Source of the DNA: Schizophyllum amplum | Taxonomy: Eukaryota > Basidiomycota > Agaricomycetes > Agaricales > Schizophyllaceae | Assembly (NCBI GenBank): GCA_007026445.1 | Contig: VDMD01000060.1 | Location: 1-64,000, forward strand | Length of the DNA stretch: 64,000 bases | Direction of reading: 5' to 3' | In this document: in pieces, positions 54,660-64,000 of the stretch | Layout of the letters: every line of letters begins with the position of its first letter | Numbering within the stretch: the first letter of the stretch is position 1 | Program-made: the position numbers and the translations under genes | Notes under the pieces: generated by a model | Told to the model about the DNA's origin: nothing | What the model saw: the letters and a program-made list of their open reading frames with translations, nothing else | The model's database searches: none

Positions 54660-55334
54660 TAGTTGAAGGTAGAGCAGCGCACGGTGGTGGGTGCACATGT
54701 ACATTGTACAAGTCGGGTCGTCCGTAGTACGGCGTGACAGTCACGTGAAATTGCACGTGATCCTGTGTTGAACTTCATCTCAACAAACTGTCCCCGCAAC
54801 ACTTATTGGCCATAACTTTCCAGTTAAACCTGCCAATACAAAGGCTGTGCCGCTCCAGAGATACTGTGGGTACATTGGATGATTACAGGAAGCAGTTAAA
54901 TACCTTCATGCAACGTCCGTCGCGCCTTACGCTGCTTGGGGAAGGCTCCGAAGCCTCTACGTCTCACGCCGTATCTTCATGACTTGGAACTCCGCCGAGC
55001 GGTGCTGCTGCGACATCCATTGTTCATGCATTCGGAATCAAACATCCTATGGGTCCATATGGGCGCCCTTCCACGCGAGTTATCACCCACGTGTCGTGAC
55101 GGTGAAACTCGTGCGTGGCGCGGTGTCTCGGTCTCTTCTTGCAGTCATCTTTGTACACCCGAATCCCTAATTTCTCTCGCTTGCTGTAACCTCTCTCTGG
55201 CCCATTTCTTCACAGACAACGCCCTTGATTCGCATCCGGCAATCCGCCATAAAGGCAGAACCCACACATCTATCTGCATTGTTCCTTAACGGCTTCACAT
55301 CCAGTTCACAACTGTACTGTACGATACGCCCAAC
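54660..55334. other. intergenic region
   Basis: No supported gene. It carries the promoter of the NYN-domain gene at its right end. Confidence 0.4.
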
Positions 55335-58257
55335 ATGGCGAACACGACACCAAACATGGCGCATACGACACCGACCATGGTTCACACGACGCCGACGCGC
55401 GCACATACCCGCCACCGCCCGAGCTCGCACGGCATGGGACGCTCGAGCTCCGGGAGCACAGCGTCCCCCACGCCCATCAGTCCTTTCTCTATCAACTCTC
55501 AGCCCAGCGAGGCCACATCGGACGGTGCGTGGCGATCCCCCGCGCTTGAGACCATTTCCCTGACTTTTGCGCAGAAACCCCCGACCTCGGCGCCTTCCAG
55601 AGCGTCTTCCGCGAGTTTACGCATCTGCACTCGGTCTCCCAGCGCCTCCTGCGCGCCCAGCCCCGCCGTCCTCATCTTCACCCACCGATCGCACCTCCAC
55701 ATCACTCGCGGACGACACGGTTTGGGCGAGGCGACCCATCGCTCATTACCTCGAATCGCAGGCGACAGACACGGACACGGACCTCGAGATTCACACAGTA
55801 GAAATTATGAGCGGGTCCTCACCCGCACCCTCCCCTCCACGCTCGTCGACACCAGACGAATCCTCCACCGAAGACGCCACACGTTCCGGGCCGGAAGCCG
55901 CGGGCTTGGAGGAGGAGCTGGACATACAGAGCGAGTCGGAGGAAGACGACGAAACGGACGATGCGCTAGGTACCTCCGACGACGGCTCTGACGCAGAGGG
56001 CGAGGAACCGCCCTCCCTCGGCTATCTTGACGAGGTACTCTCGTTTCTCGCAGCAGAGAAAACCCGCATCGCTTCCGCGCCGCGTCCCAGTCGCCTCGAT
56101 GCAGGCGTGCGCGAGAGTCCACGGCACCGCACACGGCATCGGCGGCGGAAGAACACTCTGCTGGCCGCCGCGCTCGACACGGGGGAGGAGGCAGACGACA
56201 GCTCGTCCTCCGCGCCTGCTACATCGTCTGCAGACCCGTCCTCAAGCAGCGCGTCGAAGCGCGCGTTCCGAAAGCGGGTTATGCTGCTCTCGGGCGCTAC
56301 GCCTCCGTCAGCCACGGCTCTCGCTCCACTTGCTTCTTCTTCAAGCCCCCTAGCTCCTCCAACGTCCAGGTCTACGCCAGCGACACCTGCCCGCCGCCGT
56401 CGTCTCAAGGGCAGTGCACATAGCACCTCGCGACCACGACCTATAATCAGCGATGGGACTCGCGAAGCAGGTTTCGGGGACGGTCAATTGAATATCGATA
56501 CTACTATCCGAGACGACGTTCAAGATGCTCGCCTCCTTGCTCTCGCCACACAGCTCGCGCGTGCGTTTCCCGAGGACGCCGCGCGTATCGCGGCCCGGCC
56601 GGCCGTGAGCGCACCGGGAGATCCGGTTGTGCACGTGTTCATCGACCAGTAAGTCTTGCTTGTTTCGCTGCCCTTTCTCCCAAGTACAACTCTACCGTGA
56701 GGGTCGTGAATGTCTGTTTTTTTTTATCTTTCCAGCTTCTGCTACCCTTCGCCTGCATTCTGCCTCATCGCTGACCACCCTCCTCGCAGCTCAAACATCC
56801 TCATCGGACTACTCAATTGGCTTAAGCGCAACCGCCCTGCGCGTCCGCGGACGGACAGCGGACTGGGCTCGCCGAAGAAGCGGGTCGTGGATATCAACAA
56901 CAACAACAATGCGAACTCAAGCAATACATCCAGCTTGCCCTCGAAAGGCGGACTCTTGCCTAGCGCGATGCCTATGAACACACCGCCGGCGGGCGGCAAT
57001 CCACCCACGGGCACCCGTCCGACCCGACACCTCTCTCATGCTGCGCTCGCACTCATCCTAGAGCGCGGCCGGCCGTGTCGCTGGCGCGAGTGCGTCGCTA
57101 GCAGCCCACTCTATCAGCCCATGGAGCCTGTAGCAGAGCTGGGGTACAGAGTTACTGTGTTCAAGCGCGTCCCAGCGGACGAAGGAGGCAGAGCTCGCGT
57201 GCGCGGGGAGTCACCAATCACGCGTCGTGACGAGTCTCCTGTGAAGCGTCGCGGAGAGTCGCCCGTGAAGCACAAGCGGCTGGAGGCGAAGCGGTCGAGC
57301 TTAAACTTGGAGGGAAAGAAATTCAGCCTCAACATGAACGGAGAGAATGTGGATGGAGAGAAGGAGACGAAGGTCCGCCCTCGCCGGCACGCGAGCGTCG
57401 ATCGCCCCGGGCATGGGCGCTTCGCGAGCACCGGGCATGCAACTTTAACCCATGCCGGTGCAACCCATTCTCATGCGACACATCCGACCGTGCACACAGC
57501 ACACACGACGCACGCGAGCGCGAACACAACTCATACAACTTACGCGGGACGTCGTAAGCCGACGCACGCGCGGCGGATGTCAACGGGGGAGGCGGGGACG
57601 GGCGGGACGATGTCGGGTAGTGCGCGTGGGATAGTCAATGGCACCGCTGGCGGACACGCGAAGCACGCCAGCATTCATGGCAGCGGGGTCAATACCGCAC
57701 ATACCAGTGGTCACAACACCCCGGGCGGGACGCGGCTCAAGTACCGCGAGCAGGGTGTGGACGAGCTGCTGCAGTTGAAGGTGCACCAGGCGATGGCAGA
57801 GGCGGAGGAGGCAGAGGCCGTGCGGGTGGAAGCGGAAGCGGAGAGGGCGGAGGCGAGGGCGATGGTGGACATGGAAGCAGGGGAAGTCGGCCATGTAGGC
57901 AACGGTGCCAGCGTGGATGCCCGGACAAACGTCTCCTCCGCCGTTCCATCGACTTTCGTTAACCAGTCGACCTCCGCCATTCAGTCTGCCTCCGCCGCCC
58001 AGTCATCCTCCGCTCGTCCCCCAGCGCCCGGCACTATCGTCCTCGCCACCGGCGACGGCAATGCGGGCGAGTTTAACGCGGACGGGTTCACTGGCTCCGT
58101 GCGCACGGCGCTGCGCCGCGGCTGGGCTGTCGAGCTCGTCGCGTGGGAGGACGGGCTGAGCGGGGCGTGGCGGGCGATGTTCGGGAAGGAGGAAAGATTC
58201 AGAATTGTACCGCTGGAGCCGTGGGCGGAGTGGTTGTGGGAGGAGGCGTTGTGGTGA
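55335..58257 (+). CDS. NYN/PIN-like domain protein, 901 aa, 3 exons, with long insert inside the domain
   Basis: Exons 55335-55524, 55601-56648 and 56790-58257 join in phase. The first 400 residues are disordered, with TTP repeats, an acidic run (QSESEEDDETDDALGTSDDG) and RHRTRHRRRKN. A NYN domain then starts VVHVFIDHSNILIGLLNWL (Asp412) and continues LSHAALALILERGRPCRW and YRVTVFKRVP. It breaks into basic and Thr/His-rich low complexity (THPTVHTAHTTHASANTTH). It resumes at EQGVDELLQLKVHQAM (Asp737) and TIVLATGDGNAGEF (Asp835), with LRRGWAVELVAWEDGLSGAW near the end. NYN domains are metal-dependent ribonuclease folds using such aspartates. Here the first and last are 423 residues apart instead of within about 150. 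An RNA-processing role is inferred. Confidence 0.75.
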
Positions 58258-58881
58258 GGAGACGTTGCGTCGAGAAGACATCGTCGAGGCGACGTTGCGG
58301 CGAGGTTTCGTCGGCTCAGAGATGGGAGACGCCGGTTTTCGCGAAAGTGAGGACTGAAGGAGAAGGAGGGGGGAGATGGTGGGGGACCTGACAGACGCTC
58401 ATTGTGAGGGAGGAGGCCATGGGAGGTGCTATGATGGTGTCAAATACGGTTGAGTCCTCTGCGTGAGTGATTCCCAGTTTCTGCTACCTTCTTGTTCCTT
58501 CCTTCCGTCCTCCGATTTCGCCATTGGTTCCAGAACTACGTGTTGTTGTGCAAGTACTACGTGTATGTACCATGGTGGTATGTACTTTGTATCTGTAACC
58601 TGTACGCTGTTACATAGTCTGTTTTCTGGTAAACACCCTGTCGTTGACGTGCCGCGTCTCGACCGACCCACGACAGTCTTCCGACTCGACGCCAGCGCAC
58701 GTTCGGCCTCTCCCCTTACAGGCAACAAATATGCGCCCTCGGTGCTCCACCAATTGAATGGCCCTTTATGACATGGCCGACAATGACATGGATCTGATGA
58801 CATGTCGGGATCTCGCGCCGCTGCTTCGCTCCTCACGCGCCTCGTGCGTGGGGGCTGCCCTACAGCTCATTCTCGACGGTC
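58258..58881. other. intergenic region
   Basis: No supported gene, apart from expected terminator and promoter sequence. Confidence 0.4.
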
Positions 58882-59869
58882 ATGGGCATATTCAGCTCAC
58901 CGCCGTCCACAGTGCTATGTGTTTTCCTCTTATATCTCTGCAGTTTACAGCTCGCCGGATCCCTAGCCCTATGCCACGCCGCGCCACTGGGGGGCGAGTT
59001 TGATTGCGATCGCAGCGATCCTTCCGCGGTGACGGGAGCCGATCCTTGTCGTCTGGTGCCGCAGGTAGAGGGCTGGGTGGGGAATGAGAGACAGACAGTG
59101 GAAGGGGAGGCTATGGATGAGGTGTGTGGGCTATTCTGTACCAGGAATATGAAGTTCACGGAGTGTCAGCCGAGAACAGCGCACGCAGCAGAAGATGAGC
59201 AAGAAGACGCGCCGGGTGAGGGTGAGGGCGGGGGAGACAGCGGCGGCGAACAAGACCCAGACCCCACCGACGACCTCGTCCAGCCCAACTCTCGCCCTAC
59301 GCGCCGCGGGATCGCGGGCATAATCATTCTTGTAATGTAAGTCATTCATCCTCTTCCGCTCCATCGCACCCTCCATGAACCCCTGTTCGTCATTTCCTTC
59401 ATCGACCTCATTTCCTTCTTCCATTCCCGTAGCTCATTAACTGACTCACCCCAGAACGCTCCTCTCCACCATCTCCATCGCCTCCTACGCTCCCGCCCGC
59501 CGGCGCACCGCAACATACACTCGTGTCGCCTGGAGTCACGTTCGCACGACGTGCAGCCACGCCTCTACCTACATCCCATACGTCAACACCGTAGGTGCCG
59601 CATGCCGTAAGGCCGCGTTCACCGTCGTCCTACTGCCCGCGCGGTTAGGCATGGTGCCTCCCAGATTCCGTGCCAGCGAAGATAAGCTCGTCCGCTGGGC
59701 AGAGGAGGATCTGGGCCTGGACAGTCTGGAGGCGGATCACTTCCTGAATGAGGATGATGAGGTTCCTGGGGAGTGGATCGACGATGAGTACATCCCCCTC
59801 CGGGCCGCCCGCGGGAAGACAAAGGCATACGGGAGCGTAGGGAAGGGGGCGGGGAAGGTGTGGTTCTAG
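58882..59869 (+). CDS. small secretory-pathway protein with one membrane helix, 289 aa, 2 exons
   Basis: Exons 58882-59336 and 59455-59869 (intron GTAAGT...CCCAG) join in phase. The N-terminus MGIFSSPPSTVLCVFLLYLC continues hydrophobic (SLQLAGSLALCHAAP), a likely signal peptide. A luminal or extracellular part with cysteines follows (FDCDRSDPS, ADPCRLVPQ, EVCGLFCTRNMKFTECQ), then an acidic Gly-rich linker (EQEDAPGEGEGGGDSGGEQD). A hydrophobic segment GIAGIIILVITLLSTISIAS spans the splice junction and is probably a membrane helix. The C-terminal part is basic, then acidic (LEADHFLNEDDEVPGEWIDD). Topology would be type I. I do not recognise the family. Confidence 0.6.
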
Positions 59870-60620
59870 TTGGGCTTTGAGTGTAGTGGAGGAGGGATAC
59901 TGGTATAGCGGTGAGATATTAGCACGTCGGAAGGAGCGTCGACCAGATCGACTACCTACTAATTGGAGGAAAGAAAGGGAAGACATGTATGACTAGATCT
60001 CGTTTTGTAATATCTACTGTGTAGCCTTGTTTCCTTGTAGATTATATATGTGAGAATCGTGTCTCTGGTGACAGTCTCTTGGGGCAAGCCGCTCGCGAGC
60101 GGCCGAGCTGAAAGGGTAAACCTGAGATTGAAGCACAAACAAAGCACAAAAGTTGAACATTCGGTCACGTGCAAATCTCTTCACGTGAAGAAAGAGTGCG
60201 TGCGAAAACCGCCCTGCTCTTGCCCTCATCGTGCTTCTCGGATCCCGTCAAGACCATATCGCTTCATGATGCGAAAATTTCCATGACAGTCCCTCCGATG
60301 CCGTGCCCGGGTCTCTTAGTCGTTCTTCAGCTGTCGCCTCCCTTGCACTGCGCCGGCAGGCTGCAGCACCTGCGATAGGCGTTGCGCCGTTCGTCGGAGT
60401 TGCGAATGTTCCCGTCGCTTGTCCTGCTCACAGTGTCCTGACCGTAATGGTCTTATAGAATCCGGTTATGATCAGTCAGCAATCCCAAGACCGCCAGCGC
60501 TGGTCCAGCGAGCCGCTCATACCCTTAGGGCGCTGCTTTGTTCTGGGTGTATCAGAGAAACGCGCATGTGAAATCATAAACGATAGTAGGTCAGAGCAGC
60601 ATAGGGCCGAAGCACCAGCA
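59870..60620. other. intergenic region
   Basis: No supported gene. It leads into the TATA box of the next F-box gene. Confidence 0.4.
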
Positions 60621-60627
60621 TATAAAA
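60621..60627 (+). promoter_or_regulatory. TATA box of the F-box gene at 60679
   Basis: TATAAAA lies 52 bp before the ATG. Confidence 0.55.
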
Positions 60628-60678
60628 CGTTGGCGGTCCGCCGCTTCCTCACACTGCCTACCAAAGTTACCCCCCAAC

Positions 60679-62478
60679 ATGCATAGAACCCGTGCCGGAC
60701 CGAACCCGAGCGACTGGACGGCCCCGTCACTGCTACACAAGCATCGCGACGCGTCCGAGCCTACGGACTACACGAAGACAGCAATCAACTTCATTCTCAG
60801 AGACCTATACAAGCACTCATCGACTGGCAACCTCCGACTCTCCCCTCAGCAGAGGTCCTACGCATGGGGCTGTCACGCCATGATCGCGCCATGGCGGCGC
60901 CTGACCGCCGACGTCCTCGCCGAGATCTTCCTGCTTGCCCTTCCCGACGAATGGCATGATCACTGCGCAGGATCCGTCATTCTCTCCCTCACCCAGGTCT
61001 GCCACATATGGCGCTCAATCGCCCTCGGGACGCCTCGCCTCTGGACGTTCATCAAGGTCTCGCTCGCAAACAGTCCACGCTTCCGATGGGCGGAGGCCGT
61101 GGCGGCATATGTTGCGCGGTCTGGAGATGCCCTTGTCCGCATCCACATCAACCTCAGTCGCCCGCACGAATTTCCCTACCAGCGAGCGTGGGTTGAAAAT
61201 GTGTTCTGGCGTCCCGAGGCGTGGGCGCGGCTCTGCGAACACGCGTATCGGTGGGAATCTGCGCACTTGGAGGAGATACCTGCCTTTGCTTTCAGTGGCA
61301 CGCCCGCCGTCCCTTTTGCGCGGCTAACGGCCCTCACTTGGTTCTACGCCGCGCCGCCCGCTTCGCCGATGAGCATGTATACCATCCCCACGACCTTCTT
61401 TGCGCAAGCGCCTCACCTCCAGTCTGTCACGCTCTGTTACAACACCGAACCACAGCCCCTTGTGCTCCCGCGGACTTGGAGGATGTCACGTCTGACTGTA
61501 TGGGCTGGCCCGCGCAGGGGCGTAGCGGGAGATTACCTGGAATTATACATGGCGCCCATGGCTGCGGTGCCGCCTTGGAAGACGCTCGTCCCGGCCCTAT
61601 CGATCGTTTGTGCCGCCCGTCATTGGTTGCGTGATCTCGAACTGTGCGTCGCCTCGCTCGATCCCGGGACGCTGCGAGGTACCATGAGTACGACTGGTAC
61701 CACAGAATTTCCGGCGCTCAGGCGGCTCGTCCTGTACGACGACGCATGCCAGCTGGCCAGCTGGATCGTTGCCCCTCAAATCCGGGACGTCAAAATTGGT
61801 GCCGACGGCAGCATTGGTGCGCCCGAACAGGACCGTGATCCCTTCTGGGGTGATCCGCTCCTGGATGTAGCCCAGCTGCTCACACGTCCGGGAGGCTGTA
61901 CACATCTGCGTTCGCTCTACTTGTCCCCGCAGATGGACGAGGACCTGCGCACGCTTCTCTCGTGCCTCGAGAGTGTGCCGATGTTGGAACAACTCGTGCT
62001 CGATACCGAAAACAACGAGGACTTTCCGAACGGAATTCTTCGCTTCGAGATCGTGCTCGCACTGACTCGTCGTGCGGACAACTCCCATTCGCTGGCGCTC
62101 CTGCCTTCGCTTGTCGCGCTTACGCTCGACTTCGATATATTGCTGACGATGGATGTAGACCACGATTTCCATTTGGATGACCATTCATACTCGCCAATTC
62201 CGCTCTATAACGCTGTGTGGCGCATGCTCGCCTCGCGGCGCCATCAACAGAACCACGGCGGCAAGCCGTTGCGCGCACTGCGCGCCTTTTCGTCCAATCT
62301 CAACAGGCTCAACAAAGATCTCGGAAAGTGGCCACTGCCTGCTCCGGCCCCGATGTTAGCAGCAACCGCCGTAGATTGGTCGAGCAAGGCTGAGGAAGAG
62401 CTGGTGAGAGTCATGTGTGAGGAGGAGGATCCGTACGACGAGACACCTTTGTATATAGAGGAGACCAAATACTCGTAA
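60679..62478 (+). CDS. F-box protein, 599 aa, single exon
   Basis: Intronless frame, MHRTRAGPNPSDWTAPSLLH. The F-box is APWRRLTADVLAEIFLLALP, then ILSLTQVCHIWRSIALGTPR and LWTFIKVSL, the usual Agaricomycete pattern for Skp1 binding. The remaining 450 residues show irregular leucine-rich strands (LQSVTLCYNTEP, LRDLELCVASL, LRRLVLYDDA, LRSLYLSPQMDEDL, LEQLVLDTENN, LVALTLDFDILL), expected to bind an unknown substrate. The tail is acidic (EEEDPYDETPLYIEE). It has no N-terminal coiled coil, unlike the F-box gene at 39930-41579, so the two are related in type but not close copies. Confidence 0.85.
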   Translation: MHRTRAGPNPSDWTAPSLLHKHRDASEPTDYTKTAINFILRDLYKHSSTGNLRLSPQQRSYAWGCHAMIAPWRRLTADVLAEIFLLALPDEWHDHCAGSVILSLTQVCHIWRSIALGTPRLWTFIKVSLANSPRFRWAEAVAAYVARSGDALVRIHINLSRPHEFPYQRAWVENVFWRPEAWARLCEHAYRWESAHLEEIPAFAFSGTPAVPFARLTALTWFYAAPPASPMSMYTIPTTFFAQAPHLQSVTLCYNTEPQPLVLPRTWRMSRLTVWAGPRRGVAGDYLELYMAPMAAVPPWKTLVPALSIVCAARHWLRDLELCVASLDPGTLRGTMSTTGTTEFPALRRLVLYDDACQLASWIVAPQIRDVKIGADGSIGAPEQDRDPFWGDPLLDVAQLLTRPGGCTHLRSLYLSPQMDEDLRTLLSCLESVPMLEQLVLDTENNEDFPNGILRFEIVLALTRRADNSHSLALLPSLVALTLDFDILLTMDVDHDFHLDDHSYSPIPLYNAVWRMLASRRHQQNHGGKPLRALRAFSSNLNRLNKDLGKWPLPAPAPMLAATAVDWSSKAEEELVRVMCEEEDPYDETPLYIEETKYS

Positions 62479-63001
62479 GTGGGCTGTCGGACTGATTTAA
62501 AATCTGCCAATGCTTTGTGTGCAGAACTTGTCTAGCCGTAGATACGAGTCTATTCAGACACAGAGATGAATTTTGTCTCTATATCAATGCGGAGACATAT
62601 TTAAACACACGCAACTAATGCACGGCTACAAATATCGGCATGGCAGGCGCTTGTTTGCGTATGTATTGTTCTGTTGTACTATCAACGTGGCGGTCGGACC
62701 GAATTGCCAGGCAACTTGACTCCTTTGTTCTGACGCTCGTCTTGCAATCTCGGCGCAGCCCTCGCCGAACTTTTGTCCTTGCTTTATTGATCTCTCGGCG
62801 ATAGTATCGTCTCCATCAACGCTCGATCGCGCTCAGAAAGTCGTGCTTTGCATTGTCTCGCCCCGTACTGGGTCAGGCTTTATGGCATCTCTGGACCTTT
62901 TTGTGAACGCGTGGTGGATAATAGATGCACAGAAGCGTACACAATGACCATATCGACGACGCTGGCCCAAAACAATGGCGCGGGCGGTGCTAGGACCCCT
63001 T
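62479..63001. other. intergenic region
   Basis: No supported gene. The right end is the shared promoter block. Confidence 0.4.
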
Positions 63002-63060
63002 GGTCCATCGTTCACAAACATGCATGGTCACAAAGCAAAACCTGTGAGTGCCTATAAAGC
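63002..63060 (+). promoter_or_regulatory. promoter block with TATA box, shared with the gene at 48236
   Basis: GGTCCATCGTTCACAAAC, GGTCACAAAGCAA, TGTGAGTGCC and TATAAAG (63053-63059), 75 bp before the ATG. A near-copy lies at 48097-48156. Confidence 0.7.
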
Positions 63061-63127
63061 CCGCCTCAAATGACGATCATCTCTTCCCACAACCATCATA
63101 CTCTCGCTCTCGACCCGCCCGCACGCC

Positions 63128-63937
63128 ATGCCTTCTGTACGCCGCGTTCCAGTCCCCGGCTTGCGCTCCAACCAAGATCGCATCCAAAGCCTACGCCGCG
63201 TATACAGCCTCGCCGACGCGCACACCGTCCCCAATTTATCCGGCAACCACCTCGTTTGCCGCCTAGACCCCGTTTGTCGCTTGATCCACTCATTCCGCGA
63301 CGACGAGCTCGCCGACGTGCCCGCCTTCTTCGCCAAGCATGTCCACGAGCACTCCAAGAGGGAGGCGCGGCGCATGATGGACTTACACTACGACCCGGCC
63401 TCTATGCGCAGCGTCATCCCGCTCGCCATGAGAACCAGCGACGCCGCTTCCCTGGCTTCGAAGTACGTTTCAGTGCATCGGTGCAGCTGGCGCCACTGCA
63501 GCGAGGCATTCTATAACGAGGAGCGCCTCAAGGAGCACGTCGTGCGCGAGCACCTGCAGCTTAGCGTCGGTGCGTACTGCCCGCTCTGCGTTGCACTCCT
63601 CGCGGTGCAGGTCGAGGTGACGAAGCTCGATGCGGATTTCTACCATCAACCGAGCTCGCTCGGGAATCCGAGCGCATCACTTCAGGACATGGTTCCCATT
63701 ATGCTCACCGTCATTGATAAGCCGACGCGTAGTGCCATGGTTCCTCGCGGCACTCAGCTCAACAACGCGTCGCTCGATAATTGTCCTTCGCTTCTGGGCA
63801 TGTTGCAGGGCATCCTTCTCGAGCACTACGAGGGAGGAACATGCGACACACTCGAGGAGATGCGTCTGTCGACGCTCGTGGAGGGAAAGATGGCGCGGAT
63901 CGAGGACTGGCGGAGCAAGGCGAATGTCAGGGATTGA
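63128..63937 (+). CDS. small C2H2-like zinc-finger protein, 269 aa (paralog 4)
   Basis: Single exon, MPSVRRVPVPGLRSNQDRIQ. Closest to paralog 1 by eye: RIQSLRRVYSLADAHTVPNL, GNHLVCRLDPVCRLIHSFRD (paralog 1 has GNHLVCRLSPTCEWIHRFRD), a finger HRCSWRHCSEAFYNEERL then HVVREH, AYCPLCVALLAVQVEV, LQGILLEHYEGGTCDTLEEM and MARIEDWRSKANVRD at the end, where paralog 1 has MSRIEAWRDKTNARD. The shared upstream block supports a duplication that included the promoter. Function unknown. Confidence 0.8.
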   Translation: MPSVRRVPVPGLRSNQDRIQSLRRVYSLADAHTVPNLSGNHLVCRLDPVCRLIHSFRDDELADVPAFFAKHVHEHSKREARRMMDLHYDPASMRSVIPLAMRTSDAASLASKYVSVHRCSWRHCSEAFYNEERLKEHVVREHLQLSVGAYCPLCVALLAVQVEVTKLDADFYHQPSSLGNPSASLQDMVPIMLTVIDKPTRSAMVPRGTQLNNASLDNCPSLLGMLQGILLEHYEGGTCDTLEEMRLSTLVEGKMARIEDWRSKANVRD

Positions 63938-64000
63938 CTAATCAATGCGAGCTCAAGATGAGGACCTATGAATTGCCGTGTGGTGATTAGATTCCACAAC

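Overview
The window looks like nuclear DNA of a filamentous basidiomycete, most likely a wood-decay type Agaricomycete. Reasons: genes broken by many short (about 43-80 bp) GT-AG introns with CTAAC/CTGAC-like branch sites, no operons or ribosome binding sites, several F-box proteins, a JmjC-type protein, a Gcn2 kinase, and a chromodomain Ty3/Gypsy retrotransposon of fungal type. The class call is inference; I ran no database search.

Layout. 1-308 (-) is the N-terminal end of a 3'-5' exonuclease protein cut by the window edge. 950-3662 (+) is a seven-exon JmjC-like protein. 3802-5355 (-) is an F-box protein. 5531-8421 (-) is a many-exon protein of unknown function. 8.4-11.6 kb has only weak coding signals. 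11649-12830 (-) is a second F-box protein. 13145-14176 (+) is an unknown 280-residue protein. A third F-box-like gene (14347-27580, +) is split by an 11.7 kb LTR retrotransposon (15250-26967). The element has LTRs that look identical, a 5-bp target duplication, a single 2504-codon gag-pol reading frame ending in a chromodomain, and a second long reading frame of 971 codons between pol and the 3' LTR.

27.6-29.5 kb is repeat-rich spacer with interstitial telomere-like repeats and six copies of a 24-bp unit. 29569-35707 (-) is Gcn2 (eIF2-alpha kinase). 37728-38617 is a decayed short-chain dehydrogenase that appears to have been hit by a 0.9 kb inverted-repeat element. 39930-41579 (-) is a fourth F-box gene. 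42238-43403 (-) is unknown. 44236-47281 (-) is an ACS-family MFS transporter with micro-exons.

The right-hand 17 kb holds four paralogous small C2H2-like proteins (48236, 49818, 51220 and 63128, all +). Two of them share a near-copy of the same promoter block. It also holds an RRM/coiled-coil gene with an apparent frameshift, a NYN-domain protein whose nuclease fold is split by a long low-complexity insert, a small single-pass membrane or secreted protein, and a fifth F-box gene. The genes do not form one pathway. The common theme is accessory, fast-evolving basidiomycete families around two conserved housekeeping-type genes (Gcn2 and the transporter), with recent mobile-element activity.
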